Positions 1-7,358 of a stretch of 60,189 nucleotides of DNA are shown piece by piece. Under the pieces are notes generated by a model. That model saw nothing but the letters and a program-made list of their open reading frames with translations. It was not told the origin of the DNA and did not search any database. The DNA comes from a virus, in IMG/VR virus record IMGVR_UViG_3300037247_001852, positions 1 to 60,189 of that record; one strand, given 5' to 3'. Every line of letters starts with the position of its first letter. The stretch's first letter is position 1. The position numbers were made by a program, and so were the translations under genes.

Positions 1-1
1 C

Positions 2-382
2 GCCGGCGCGATCTCCTCGCAGAAGTCCGAGGAGACCGGCAAGCCGAAGAGCTGGTGGCGCTGGCCGCTGGTCGTCCTGCTCGTCGTCCTGGCCGTGGTC
101 GCCGTGGTCTGGATCTGGCGGCTCTCGAGCAAGGAGCGGCGCGAGCTCGCCAGGCTGCGCCACGAGAGGAACGTCCTGGAGATCCAGGCCGAGCAGGCGC
201 AGATCGACAGCGCCGTGGCCCGCGACCGCGCGGTGATCGCGGACCGCCGCCGGCTCATCGCCGAGTCGGCCGCGCGAGTCAGGGAGATCGACCGCGAGAT
301 CGCCGAGGGGAACAGACGCCATGACGAAGTGCTTGCCGACATCGATCGCATTCGCGTTGTTGACCTGCCTCGCGGCGACTAG
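2..382 (+). CDS. N-terminally truncated membrane protein with coiled coil (inner-membrane spanin candidate)
   Basis: The reading frame enters from the left edge, so the true start lies outside the window. A Trp/Val/Leu-rich transmembrane helix (first ~20-40 visible residues) is followed by a charged helical stretch rich in Arg, Glu and Ala that should form a coiled coil. That is the layout of an inner-membrane spanin or other lysis accessory protein. The next gene starts inside it in another frame (61-nt overlap), as Rz/Rz1 pairs do. Family not recognised; the function is inferred from topology and the nearby endolysin. Confidence 0.55.
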   Translation, partial: AGAISSQKSEETGKPKSWWRWPLVVLLVVLAVVAVVWIWRLSSKERRELARLRHERNVLEIQAEQAQIDSAVARDRAVIADRRRLIAESAARVREIDREIAEGNRRHDEVLADIDRIRVVDLPRGD

Positions 383-815
383 CGCCGCGGACCCGTACCG
401 GCCGAAGGTCGTCCCGCAGTGCGAGGTCTACGACCTGGCCGACGGCCGCGCGGTCTGCGGCTACGTCGTCGAGCAGGCAGACGGGACCGAGACGCTGGAC
501 CAGTGGAAGGAGGTCTTGCGGGTGGACGCCGAGCTCGTCGTCCTCCGGCACCAGGACGGCCTCAGACGCCGCAAGCTCGCGGAGCTGTCCGTTCAGGCGT
601 CCGCGGCCGTCGCCGCTCTGGCGGCCGCTGAGCGCGCCCTCGAGGTCGTCGAGCTCCGCAACGCGGACCTGACCCGTCAACTCATCGAGACGGATCGTAA
701 GTACCAGAACGAGCGGGTGAAACCACGGATCGGCGGGGGCGGGGGCTGGGGCTGGGCCGCCGCGGGCCTGTTCGCGGTCGGGCTCGCCGGCTACGTCGCC
801 GCCGACCAGTTGTAA
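321..815 (+). CDS. Secreted protein with C-terminal transmembrane helix (unimolecular spanin-like candidate)
   Basis: 164 residues. An N-terminal signal sequence (residues 1-22) contains Cys16 after Leu-Leu-Thr, a poor lipobox, with an alternative AxA cleavage near residue 22. A mid-region helix (about 95-140) could form a coiled coil. A Gly-rich linker leads to a C-terminal hydrophobic segment (about 143-160). N-terminal export signal plus C-terminal membrane anchor is the topology of unimolecular spanins such as T1 gp11. It overlaps the preceding gene out of frame. Lipidation is doubtful because Thr sits at -1. Confidence 0.55.
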   Translation: MTKCLPTSIAFALLTCLAATSAADPYRPKVVPQCEVYDLADGRAVCGYVVEQADGTETLDQWKEVLRVDAELVVLRHQDGLRRRKLAELSVQASAAVAALAAAERALEVVELRNADLTRQLIETDRKYQNERVKPRIGGGGGWGWAAAGLFAVGLAGYVAADQL

Positions 816-839
816 GTCCGCAGGCGCTCGTCTAAAGTG

Positions 840-867
840 TTGACTTTATGCGCGGGATAGTTACGAT
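840..867 (+). promoter_or_regulatory. Sigma-70-type promoter
   Basis: TTGACT (840-845), 16-nt spacer, TACGAT (862-867). It lies in the intergenic gap after the spanin-like gene and reads toward the terminator at 921-947 with no gene in between. Confidence 0.5.
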
Positions 868-872
868 CCAAG

Positions 873-955
873 CATGCGAGTAGGGCGTTCTTCCCCCCAG
901 ACGAAGTCGACGCCAACCTGAAAGCCCGGACTAGCTATCCGGGCTTTCGCTTTGT
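873..955 (+). ncRNA. Candidate small RNA between promoter and terminator
   Basis: A transcript from the promoter at 840-867 would start near 873 and end at the hairpin at 921-947, giving about 80 nt without a plausible reading frame. It occupies the 248-bp gap between the genes at 321 and 1065. The ends are predicted only from the promoter and terminator patterns. Confidence 0.4.
921..955 (+). terminator. Intrinsic terminator
   Basis: A perfect 10-bp stem, AAAGCCCGGA (921-930) with TCCGGGCTTT (938-947), and a 7-nt loop, followed by a short T-rich stretch (CGCTTTGT). Confidence 0.65.
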
Positions 956-1001
956 CAGGGGTCGGTGCTATCTTGCGGGTGCATCGTGAGTTTGCGTTTT
1001 A

Positions 1002-1038
1002 GAACGCCCCGGCCTGACGCTCCGGGGCGTTCGCCTTT
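1002..1038 (+). terminator. Intrinsic terminator
   Basis: An 11-bp stem, GAACGCCCCGG (1002-1012) with CCGGGGCGTTC (1022-1032), 9-nt loop, followed by GCCTTTTC. It is the second terminator in tandem, insulating the genes from 1065 onward. Confidence 0.65.
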
Positions 1039-1049
1039 TCGGTCCCTGC

Positions 1050-1055
1050 TACAGT
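1050..1055 (+). promoter_or_regulatory. -10 hexamer of a probable leaderless promoter
   Basis: TACAGT lies 9 nt before the GTG at 1065. No Shine-Dalgarno is present and no clear -35 is visible. It matches the TANNNT spacing seen at the next three genes, slightly longer. Confidence 0.4.
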
Positions 1056-1064
1056 AGGCAAGGC

Positions 1065-1403
1065 GTGGCTGGCAGTATCAGGCTTAGCGAACTCGACGCG
1101 GAGTTTTTCGTTATCGAATCGCCGACCCTGTTTCGGCGCGTCGACATACTCACAGGCTCCAACGGCCTGATGTTTTTATGCCCGAAGTGCTACGCTGAGA
1201 AGGGCGACACGATCGGCGTCCACCGCGTGATCTGCTGGTTCGTCGGCGTAGATCCGGCGATCGATCCGAAGCCCGGCCGCTGGAACCCGTCAGGCACCGG
1301 CATCGACGACATCACCTTCGTCGGCCCGGGCGCGGCGAGCGTGTTGCTGACGGCCGGCTGCCGCTGGCACGGCTTCATCCGCAACGGCGCGGCTACGTTA
1401 TAG
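1065..1403 (+). CDS. Conserved phage protein of unknown function, Cys/His-bearing
   Basis: 112 residues, GTG start chosen from the upstream TACAGT and lack of any Shine-Dalgarno. A CPKC pair in the first half and a later C-x-W-H-G-F motif (CRWHGFIRNG) near the C-terminus suggest one metal site. The pattern 'PGRWNPSGTG...' between them is typical of a family I have seen in many phages without assigned function. It precedes the endolysin cluster. Confidence 0.7.
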   Translation: MAGSIRLSELDAEFFVIESPTLFRRVDILTGSNGLMFLCPKCYAEKGDTIGVHRVICWFVGVDPAIDPKPGRWNPSGTGIDDITFVGPGAASVLLTAGCRWHGFIRNGAATL

Positions 1404-1404
1404 T
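1399..1404 (+). promoter_or_regulatory. -10 hexamer of a leaderless promoter
   Basis: TATAGT, then exactly 6 nt, then ATG at 1411. It overlaps the stop codon of the preceding gene. No Shine-Dalgarno precedes the ATG. Confidence 0.55.
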
Positions 1405-1410
1405 ACAGCG

Positions 1411-1659
1411 ATGGCCCAGAAGCGGTTTGACTGCGCGCCGAACGACGAGAAGTGGCCGGCGCGCGGTCAGTGGAAGCGCGTGAAGATGTTCGACGACACG
1501 ATCACGGCGCGCCTCAAGTGCCCCGACTGCGGTTGCATCGCGTTGCTGACCGGTCACGAGATCGCCGCGGGCGGCGCGGTAACGCCGAGCGTCGACTGCC
1601 CGCGTCCAGACTGCGACTACCATGAGTCCGGCGTAATACTCGTCGGCTGGCTCGACTAG
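1411..1659 (+). CDS. Small zinc-ribbon protein
   Basis: 82 residues. CPDCGC in the middle and CPRPDC later make a likely four-Cys zinc ribbon. The start is set by the TATAGT hexamer 6 nt upstream, so translation is probably leaderless. Function unknown; it sits between a conserved phage gene and the endolysin unit. Confidence 0.65.
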   Translation: MAQKRFDCAPNDEKWPARGQWKRVKMFDDTITARLKCPDCGCIALLTGHEIAAGGAVTPSVDCPRPDCDYHESGVILVGWLD

Positions 1660-1680
1660 CAGTCGTCCCGTCCCGCAGCG

Positions 1681-1686
1681 TATTAT
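1681..1686 (+). promoter_or_regulatory. -10 hexamer of a leaderless promoter
   Basis: TATTAT, 6 nt, then GTG at 1693; no Shine-Dalgarno. Confidence 0.55.
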
Positions 1687-1692
1687 CGCTCG

Positions 1693-1947
1693 GTGGCAGA
1701 CGACGTGCTGGAGAAGCTGACCGTGAGCGTGCTGGAGGGCAGGGTCGGGGTCGAGGAGTCGTGGCGTACCAAGGACGCCCGAGGGAAGGTGGCCCGCTGC
1801 GCGCTCCGCTGGGCCGTGGGGGAGCTCGACGACGACGAGGCGCTCGCGCTCGTAGGAGAGCTGATAGACGCGGCCGAGCCCGACGGGGTAGCATCGGACG
1901 ATGGCGGCGAGGAAGTGGAAGCATTGGCCAAACCAGTCCGGCGATAG
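1693..1947 (+). CDS. Small acidic protein of unknown function
   Basis: 84 residues, GTG start fixed by the TATTAT hexamer 6 nt upstream. It is rich in Glu, Asp and Ala and probably helical; no family recognised. Its last 47 nt overlap the endolysin start in another frame, and the -10 hexamer for the endolysin lies inside it. Confidence 0.55.
   Translation: MADDVLEKLTVSVLEGRVGVEESWRTKDARGKVARCALRWAVGELDDDEALALVGELIDAAEPDGVASDDGGEEVEALAKPVRR
1889..1894 (+). promoter_or_regulatory. -10 hexamer of the leaderless endolysin promoter
   Basis: TAGCAT, 6 nt, then ATG at 1901. It lies inside the preceding coding sequence. Confidence 0.5.
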
Positions 1948-2779
1948 CCCGCTCGCCCAGCGCCTCGACGACGACGTCGACGACTTCCGCGGCGGCCGCG
2001 AGCGGACGAAGAAGAAGCCGGTGTCGCGGCTCGTCATCCACATGACGGGCCGGACGATCGTCGGCAGCGCGATCAAGGAGGGGCTCGACCCGATCGAGAA
2101 GTGCCTATCGTACTACACGACGAAGCTGACCAGCTCCCACTTCCTCCAGGGCTTCGGCGGCGAGCTGTGGCAGATGACCGACGAGCGCATCCGCGTCGGG
2201 CACGTCAACACGAACGACGGCACGAAGTTCGAGCGGCCCCTCTACCTGGACGGCAGCTGGGCTCGAGGCGCGCCCGGCGAGAAGGGTGACGTGATCTCGC
2301 CGTTCACGGTCAAGACCTGGAAGAGCTATTGGCCGCACTACAAGTCGCCGCAGCATTTGTTCCCCGGCTTCTCGGTCAACGACACGTCGGTCGGCGCCGA
2401 GAACATCCCGTGCTTGACCGGGTCGACGTACCTGGCCGAGCCGCTCCGCCCGGGCCTGTGGCACACGGCCGCGCAGCACGTGGGGATGGCGCTGCTCGCG
2501 TGCGACCTGGCCGATCGCTGGAGCTGGCTGGGCCAGTGGTGGCGTGACCCGAAGGGCGGACCGCGCGCGCCGACCCTGCCCGGGCACGAGGACGTCGATC
2601 TCTACGGCCGGGCACAGAAGAGCGGCGGATGGGATCCGGGCGCGCTACGGACGGCGCCGCGCTGGGACTGGCCGTTCGTGACGAACATGATCGTCCTGCG
2701 GCTCACCGTCGGCGAGCATCTCGGGTTCCTGCGCCGGGCGGCCGACGTCGTCGGCAGGACCGCGGTCGCGCTGTTCTAG
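1901..2779 (+). CDS. Endolysin, N-acetylmuramoyl-L-alanine amidase (Amidase_2/PGRP type)
   Basis: 292 residues. It should hydrolyse the amide bond between muramic acid and L-Ala in peptidoglycan. Visible zinc-ligand candidates are His47 (VIHMTG), His229 (GHEDVD) and Asp245 (WDPG), in the order used by Amidase_2 enzymes. The 'GRAQKSGGWDPG' stretch is characteristic. The domain runs from about 40 to 250. No signal sequence is seen, so export would need a holin not identified here. It is longer than minimal amidases because of an insertion around residues 105-185. The ATG is chosen from the TAGCAT hexamer 6 nt upstream. Confidence 0.85.
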   Translation: MAARKWKHWPNQSGDSPLAQRLDDDVDDFRGGRERTKKKPVSRLVIHMTGRTIVGSAIKEGLDPIEKCLSYYTTKLTSSHFLQGFGGELWQMTDERIRVGHVNTNDGTKFERPLYLDGSWARGAPGEKGDVISPFTVKTWKSYWPHYKSPQHLFPGFSVNDTSVGAENIPCLTGSTYLAEPLRPGLWHTAAQHVGMALLACDLADRWSWLGQWWRDPKGGPRAPTLPGHEDVDLYGRAQKSGGWDPGALRTAPRWDWPFVTNMIVLRLTVGEHLGFLRRAADVVGRTAVALF

Positions 2780-2783
2780 GTCG

Positions 2784-3101
2784 CTAGTATTCCGAGCACG
2801 CGACCACGCGCGGCGCGGTGTTGCGCTTCCACTCGTCCAAGAGCGGAACCTCCGCGTTCTCGTCCTCGTCGAAAAACGTCTGCTCGCGCGCTTCGTTCTG
2901 GTCCAGGACCTCGGCGGAGAGCTCGTCGTCCCACGGCAGGCCGTCGAGGTGGTCACCCTCCGCGGCGAGCACGATCGCCTGCACGTGGTTGCGGGCCGAG
3001 ACGGTGATGGTCACGTTTCCGCCGAAGGTGATGGTCCAGAGCATGGTCCCGTGATCGAGCGATCGCCGGGCGCCGTTGAGGTCGATTCCGTAGTCGGTCA
3101 T
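2784..3101 (-). CDS. Hypothetical phage protein
   Basis: 105 residues, last gene of the long minus-strand block and convergent with the endolysin (4-nt gap). The start is placed at the ATG preceded by AAAGGGACAG. A beta-rich first half (ITFGGNVTITVSA) is followed by a strongly acidic second half. Family not recognised. Confidence 0.6.
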   Translation of the reverse strand: MTDYGIDLNGARRSLDHGTMLWTITFGGNVTITVSARNHVQAIVLAAEGDHLDGLPWDDELSAEVLDQNEAREQTFFDEDENAEVPLLDEWKRNTAPRVVACSEY

Positions 3102-3115
3102 TAGCTGTCCCTTTC

Positions 3116-3499
3116 CTAACTCGGTCGCCCGCCCCAGACCTCGCCGCGGTACTGTCCCAGCAGCGAGACTAGGTTGTCGACCGCGCGCGGCGACTTGAAC
3201 CGCAGCGCCATCGGCGGCAGGCCCGCCATGTTCAGGATGAAGTGGATCTGCGTCGCGGGGATCGTTCCCGGCACGGGGTGGGGGCTCCACGCGCAGACGT
3301 TGTAGCCCTCGAAGTAGCGTGTGCTCTCGGGCTCGGTGCTCGGCGGCAACTCGACCCGCTCGGTGCTCGGGCCGATCGCGACGTCGGCCGCGGTGATCGC
3401 CTCCTCGACGCGGCCCTCCTGCAGCATGTCGCGGACGTTCCTGAGATTGAGCCGTAGGTCATGAACTTCGCGCTTCCAGTCGTCGCGTGACTTCTTCAT
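3116..3499 (-). CDS. Conserved phage protein of unknown function
   Basis: 127 residues. An N-terminal charged helix is followed by a C-terminal region 'ALRFKSPRAVDNLVSLL' that is recurrent in phage proteins without an assigned role. ATG start; it runs in line with its neighbours with 2-14 nt spacing, so probably one operon. Confidence 0.7.
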   Translation of the reverse strand: MKKSRDDWKREVHDLRLNLRNVRDMLQEGRVEEAITAADVAIGPSTERVELPPSTEPESTRYFEGYNVCAWSPHPVPGTIPATQIHFILNMAGLPPMALRFKSPRAVDNLVSLLGQYRGEVWGGRPS

Positions 3500-3501
3500 G
3501 T

Positions 3502-3819
3502 CTAGTCACCGATGTCGATGTTGTTGAGCAACAGCAAGGCGTACTTGCAGCCTAAGCTGTACTGCCATCCCGGCGCGGTGAGCGTCCACACGGTATTCCC
3601 GCCTGGTTCGTCGTCCGCTGTCGCCGCGCGCTCTTTGATGTACCCCGCTTCTATGAGGCGGTTCAGCTGCTCCGTCAGGCGCTCTCTGTTTTTGTGGTTG
3701 TCGGGCCAGCCAAGATCGCTCCCCAGCATCGTCTTCGTGACGCCGCCCGGCCATCGCCGAAGAACCGCGGCGACGACGACGTACAGCGCGTCGTTGACGC
3801 CTATCTTTCGAATCTTCAT
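3502..3819 (-). CDS. Winged-helix DNA-binding-like protein
   Basis: 105 residues, starting at the ATG whose first codons overlap the stop of the upstream gene. Residues ~10-70 read as a winged helix: 'DALYVVVAAVL...TKTMLGSDLG', then 'LTEQLNRLIEAGYIKERA', then a short wing. It may be a small transcription regulator of the early block; target unknown. Confidence 0.6.
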   Translation of the reverse strand: MKIRKIGVNDALYVVVAAVLRRWPGGVTKTMLGSDLGWPDNHKNRERLTEQLNRLIEAGYIKERAATADDEPGGNTVWTLTAPGWQYSLGCKYALLLLNNIDIGD

Positions 3820-4088
3820 AGTCCTAGCCCCCCCATCCCCGGCAACTCCGCCTGCCGCTCCTCGAGGCGAGCGTGCGGCGGGCAGAGGTCGCGGTCGGGC
3901 CCGACGTTCTTCGCGCACCGCGCGCACATCGGCCGGTCGCAGGTCTTCCCGTTCTTGAGCACGTAGTCGCAGAGCTTGCTCGCCGGCCGGTCGCAGTTCG
4001 CGGTCGAGCAGGAGCGCCGACGTTTGCCGCGTGAGCACACGACTCCAATGAGGTTGCCGTCATCGTCACGGAACTCTTCGCAGGGCAT
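3816..4088 (-). CDS. Cys-rich zinc-binding phage protein
   Basis: 90 residues with about ten Cys and several His, including CSTANC, CDRPxCxRC and CPPH. This is a likely multi-site zinc protein of a type common in phage early regions. Overlaps with both neighbours (4 nt and 1 nt) suggest translational coupling. Confidence 0.7.
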   Translation of the reverse strand: MPCEEFRDDDGNLIGVVCSRGKRRRSCSTANCDRPASKLCDYVLKNGKTCDRPMCARCAKNVGPDRDLCPPHARLEERQAELPGMGGLGL

Positions 4089-4291
4089 CAGGCGGTCCGC
4101 CGTTTCCGCGCGGCCCGCCGCTCAGCCTGACGCTTCGCCGCGATGTCGCGGAGTCGTTTTTCCGCGAACTTGACGAGGATCTTCGTCGTGCGCGTGTCGC
4201 GCAGCCCGCGCTCCGTTCGCCGCGCCGGCTTGCCGCCCTTGTAGCGGCCCGGGTAGCTGATGCGGCCCTTCTTCTTGTCTCGTCGTCTCAT
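4088..4291 (-). CDS. Small highly basic protein
   Basis: 67 residues, over one third Arg/Lys, probably nucleic-acid binding. It is preceded by the extended ribosome site AGGAGGACAGG directly before the ATG. No family recognised. Confidence 0.6.
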   Translation of the reverse strand: MRRRDKKKGRISYPGRYKGGKPARRTERGLRDTRTTKILVKFAEKRLRDIAAKRQAERRAARKRRTA

Positions 4292-4301
4292 CCTGTCCTC
4301 C

Positions 4302-4637
4302 TCAAAACGGTATCATGCTGGTGTCGAGCCGGTGGTCCTCCCACCGCTTCTGCGTGGCGGCGATCGCGCCGCCGAGCCACGCCGTCCGTCTCACCTTCTC
4401 CTCCTTCGTGCGACCGCGGAAGAACCCCTTGGAGCCGGTGCGCTGCTGATGGTGATGACGACAGAGCGGAATCGTTTCGCGGTCGGGACACTTGTGAGAG
4501 TACGCCCGATCGCCAGCGTGGTCGGCCTCGCGCCATGGGCCTCCGTCGCAGTCGCCGAGGTGGCGCAGCAGGCAGGGCTGCTGCTTGACCCACTCCATGT
4601 ACGCGAAGTCGCGCTCACGCTCGGAGTACTTTGTCAC
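4302..4637 (-). CDS. HNH-like nuclease, putative recombination endonuclease
   Basis: 111 residues. The core 'ADHAGDRAYSHK', then 'IPLCRHHHQQRTG', gives paired His, Cys and acidic residues typical of small phage HNH proteins of the NinG/DUF968/Ref type. Full catalytic assignment is not possible by eye. It overlaps the upstream gene by 23 nt. Confidence 0.55.
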   Translation of the reverse strand: MTKYSERERDFAYMEWVKQQPCLLRHLGDCDGGPWREADHAGDRAYSHKCPDRETIPLCRHHHQQRTGSKGFFRGRTKEEKVRRTAWLGGAIAATQKRWEDHRLDTSMIPF

Positions 4638-5505
4638 AGGTTCTCACGTTGTGGCCGACCCCGAGCTCGCCGCAACCGCTGCAGCGCCGCGATCCGGCGG
4701 TCCGCTTGACGCACCCGCAGTCGTCCGCGGTCAAGCAGCACTGGCCGCAGATCGCGCGCGGCTTCGTCGGCCGGTCCTCGGGCATCAGGCCGCCGACGCC
4801 GCGACGATACAGTCCCCGGACGACGCGGCCGACGTGAGGGTTGTAACAGTCGAAGTACGCCGCCACCGCGTTGTAGCTCTCGCCGCCGGCGACCAGCGAC
4901 AGCATCTCGTCGCACTCCTCGACGCCGAACCGGTGCTTGTCAACCGCCCTCCAGCCGCTGCTGCCGTGCCGCGGCGGACGCGGCACGCCGGGCTCGCGGT
5001 AGTTGTAGCCGTTAGCGACCCCGTAGATCGCGCCCTGGCTCACGCCGTAGCGCTCGGCCAGCGGCATCAAGTTCAGCTTGGCCGCGCGCCTCTTGCGGAT
5101 CACCGTCACCTGTCGCGGGCTCAGCTTGGCGTGGGACCGCGCGAGCGGGCTCGCACGTAGCGCGTCGGAGAGCCGCTGCCGGGCCACCTCGGAGACGATC
5201 AGGCCGTGCCCGGACAGGACGAGATGGCGCAGGCACCGATGGTTACCGCACGACCGCTTGACGTCGAGCCCGTCCGGGACGAACTCGCGCCGGTGCCAGC
5301 GGACGAACATCCAAACCACGCGCTGGACGGACTCGAGCCAGTAGTGGCCCGGGACGCAAACGCGGACTTGAGGAGTAGCGCCGTTGAGCGGCCCAGTCCA
5401 TTCGATGCAGTCGCCGACGGTCCGGGTCCGCGCCATGATGCGCGCGGGCGCCGTCCCCCATCCGTGGACGGCGATCAGTTCGCGCCAGTTGCCCGGTCTC
5501 GCCAC
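4615..5505 (-). CDS. HNH-type homing endonuclease-like protein with zinc-finger tail
   Basis: 296 residues, GTG start 4 nt after the ParB-like gene. Residues ~30-105 look like an HNH_3 domain ('CIEWTG', 'GNHRCLRHL'). Residues ~125-165 look like a recognition helix-turn-helix ('LAERYGVSQGAIYGVANG'). The C-terminal ~45 residues carry CGQCC, CGC and CSGCGE, probably zinc binding. Free-standing endonucleases of this design often spread between phage genes; it may instead be a domesticated nuclease. Confidence 0.6.
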   Translation of the reverse strand: MARPGNWRELIAVHGWGTAPARIMARTRTVGDCIEWTGPLNGATPQVRVCVPGHYWLESVQRVVWMFVRWHRREFVPDGLDVKRSCGNHRCLRHLVLSGHGLIVSEVARQRLSDALRASPLARSHAKLSPRQVTVIRKRRAAKLNLMPLAERYGVSQGAIYGVANGYNYREPGVPRPPRHGSSGWRAVDKHRFGVEECDEMLSLVAGGESYNAVAAYFDCYNPHVGRVVRGLYRRGVGGLMPEDRPTKPRAICGQCCLTADDCGCVKRTAGSRRCSGCGELGVGHNVRTCDKVLRA

Positions 5506-5509
5506 GGCC

Positions 5510-7084
5510 CTACTTCTTGGCCCTGGTCTTCTTCGCCGCCGGCTTCTTGGCCTTGGCCTTCTTCTTCGGCTTGGCGGCGGCCTTCTTCTCGTCGGCGATC
5601 TCCTTCTCGATCGCGAGGACGTCGACGCCCAGGTGCTCGCACGCCGTGATGAACTCGCTGCCGTAGCCCTTGTAGCCGAAGTCGTGGAACCAATCGAACA
5701 GCGCGCCCTCGAGGATGTACTTGAGTAGCTTGTAACCGTCGGGCTCGGACAGGAGCGACCTGGCGAAGTCCTTCTCCTTCTCGTCGTGAAGCTGGGCGAC
5801 CTCGGTATGGTGAGCCGAGTTGCCCAGGTACGCGAGCACCTGCAGCAGCTTCGAGTCTTTCCCGAAGGTCGTCGTCGCGGCCTTGAGGCCGAGTTGCTCG
5901 ATGATCTTCTTCGCCGTCTCCTTCTTGATCAGTCGGGTCTTGCGCGCCTGCTTGCCCTGCGCCGCCGGCGACGTCGCCTTCTTCTCGGTCTTGACGAGGC
6001 CGACCTTTCGCAGCGCTCGCTCGGCGGCCTTACGGTTCACCAGTCGGCGCGGCGAGCCGCCCGGGTCCTTCGCGAGCGTGATCTCCGGCAGGGCGTCGCC
6101 GAGCAGCTTCGCCCAGCTCTTGTTGAGGTTCTTGTCCTTGAGGCGGTAGTCGACCGTCTCAGCGTCGGCGTCGACGAAGCCGCTATTGTAGGCGAGGCCA
6201 TAGTAGCTGTCGGCCCCTCCGTGATGATAGGCGTTGAACGCGTCCTTGCTGTCCTTCACGCCGAGCACCTTGAGGCCGTCCTTCCGGGCCGCCGCGGACT
6301 TGATTTTCCACGCGGCGGCTGCCTTGTCGGCCCAGCACTTCGGGTCGAGGCACAGGTCGTCGCGCTTCTTGATCTCGCCGAACAACTCGCGCTGTTGGCC
6401 GGTCCGCTCGGGGCAGGACGCGCACGACTTCATCTTCGGCACCAGGCCGCCGTCGGCGACGTCGAACGGAGCCGACCGCAGATCGAGCATGTACTCGCGG
6501 CGCACGAGCCGGCGCGCCTCGTCGACGTCGATCGGCATGTGACGGTTGGTCATGTCGTCGGCCGCCTTCTTCTGCAGCTTGGGGTCGGGGATCCGGGCGA
6601 TGACGAACGCGACCTCGGCGCCGAACTTCCCCCCGACGAACATCTTGCGGACCGGCTTGGCCAGCGACAGCAGCTTCGTCCGCGAGCGCACGTACTCCTG
6701 CTCGCAGCCGCGCCGGTTGGCGATGTCCTCGACCGAGAGCTTGCGCTCGAGGAGCTGGCCGAACAGCTCGGCCTCGTCCATCGGGTGCATGTCCTCGCGC
6801 TCGATGTTCTCGGTGATCTGCGCGTCGATGACGTCGTCGTCCGTCATCCTGCAGACGATGACCGGCAGCTTCGGGATCCCGGCCTCGACCGCGGCGGCGA
6901 GCCGGCGGTGTCCGAAGACGAGCTCGTAGTAACCGTTGACCTTGCGGACGCGCAGCGGCTGGAGAACGCCCTCGCGCGCCAGCGATTCTCCGAAGGTCTT
7001 GAGGTTCCCGTAGTGCTCGCGCCGGTTGAACGGCGACGGCCTGAGCTCCTTGACGTCGACTAGTTCGAGTTCTCCGTAGTTCAT
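5510..7084 (-). CDS. ParB/RepB-like DNA-binding protein with histone-like tail
   Basis: 524 residues. Residues ~5-100 are a ParB/Srx-type nuclease-fold domain ('LRPSPFNRREHYGNL', 'YYELVFGHRRLAAA'). Residues ~105-200 form a HTH ('LSVEDIANRRGCEQEYVR'). A CASCP...CLDPKCW motif follows, then a long region of unknown fold. The last ~30 residues are Lys/Ala-rich. It may organise or partition phage DNA, or regulate genes; no ParA is seen. The leader carries two hairpins. The start is the ATG after GAGACAGGATC. Confidence 0.75.
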   Translation of the reverse strand: MNYGELELVDVKELRPSPFNRREHYGNLKTFGESLAREGVLQPLRVRKVNGYYELVFGHRRLAAAVEAGIPKLPVIVCRMTDDDVIDAQITENIEREDMHPMDEAELFGQLLERKLSVEDIANRRGCEQEYVRSRTKLLSLAKPVRKMFVGGKFGAEVAFVIARIPDPKLQKKAADDMTNRHMPIDVDEARRLVRREYMLDLRSAPFDVADGGLVPKMKSCASCPERTGQQRELFGEIKKRDDLCLDPKCWADKAAAAWKIKSAAARKDGLKVLGVKDSKDAFNAYHHGGADSYYGLAYNSGFVDADAETVDYRLKDKNLNKSWAKLLGDALPEITLAKDPGGSPRRLVNRKAAERALRKVGLVKTEKKATSPAAQGKQARKTRLIKKETAKKIIEQLGLKAATTTFGKDSKLLQVLAYLGNSAHHTEVAQLHDEKEKDFARSLLSEPDGYKLLKYILEGALFDWFHDFGYKGYGSEFITACEHLGVDVLAIEKEIADEKKAAAKPKKKAKAKKPAAKKTRAKK

Positions 7085-7117
7085 GATCCTGTCTCTCCGT
7101 GGTGTGAAGGGGAAGGT

Positions 7118-7173
7118 GGAGCCACCGGGCGGTGTAGAGGTGCCCGGCGGCTCCGGTTGTCGGAGGGACAACC
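7118..7173 (-). promoter_or_regulatory. Two hairpins in the ParB-like gene leader
   Basis: Hairpin A has arms 7118-7130 and 7142-7154, 13 bp in minus-strand RNA with one G-U pair and an 11-nt loop. Hairpin B has arms GGTTGTC (7155-7161) and GACAACC (7167-7173) with a 5-nt loop that reads CCTCC in minus-strand RNA. A second GTTGTC copy just upstream offers an alternative partner. Confidence 0.5.
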
Positions 7174-7190
7174 CCGACAACGAACTTGTA

Positions 7191-7358
7191 TCACTCGCCC
7201 AGCAGTGCGAGCAGCCGTCGAGTCATCTCTTTCGCCTCGAGCGCGACGGCGTTCGCCGACAGGTCGTGGCCGCAGTTCCTCAGCAGCGCGACCGTCTCCA
7301 GCCGTCCCTGGATCGCCGACGGTAACCCCTGGGCCCTCTTGAGCTCCGCGTCCGTCAT
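7191..7358 (-). CDS. Small hypothetical protein
   Basis: 55 residues, predicted all-helical with Leu and Ala predominating and one Cys. Its ATG overlaps the stop of the upstream gene (ATGA), suggesting coupled translation. It ends about 100 nt before the ParB-like gene start. No family recognised. Confidence 0.5.
   Translation of the reverse strand: MTDAELKRAQGLPSAIQGRLETVALLRNCGHDLSANAVALEAKEMTRRLLALLGE

Noticed and set aside
2779-2805. GGTCGC/GCGACC inverted repeat at the convergent junction
   Set aside because: Only 6 bp with a 15-nt loop and no T tract on either strand; too weak to call a terminator.
5786-7063. Long open frames opposite the ParB-like, methyltransferase, TerL and portal genes
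   Set aside because: Their translations are Arg/Leu/Val-rich, lack motifs and mirror clearly real genes. High G+C makes antisense stop codons rare.
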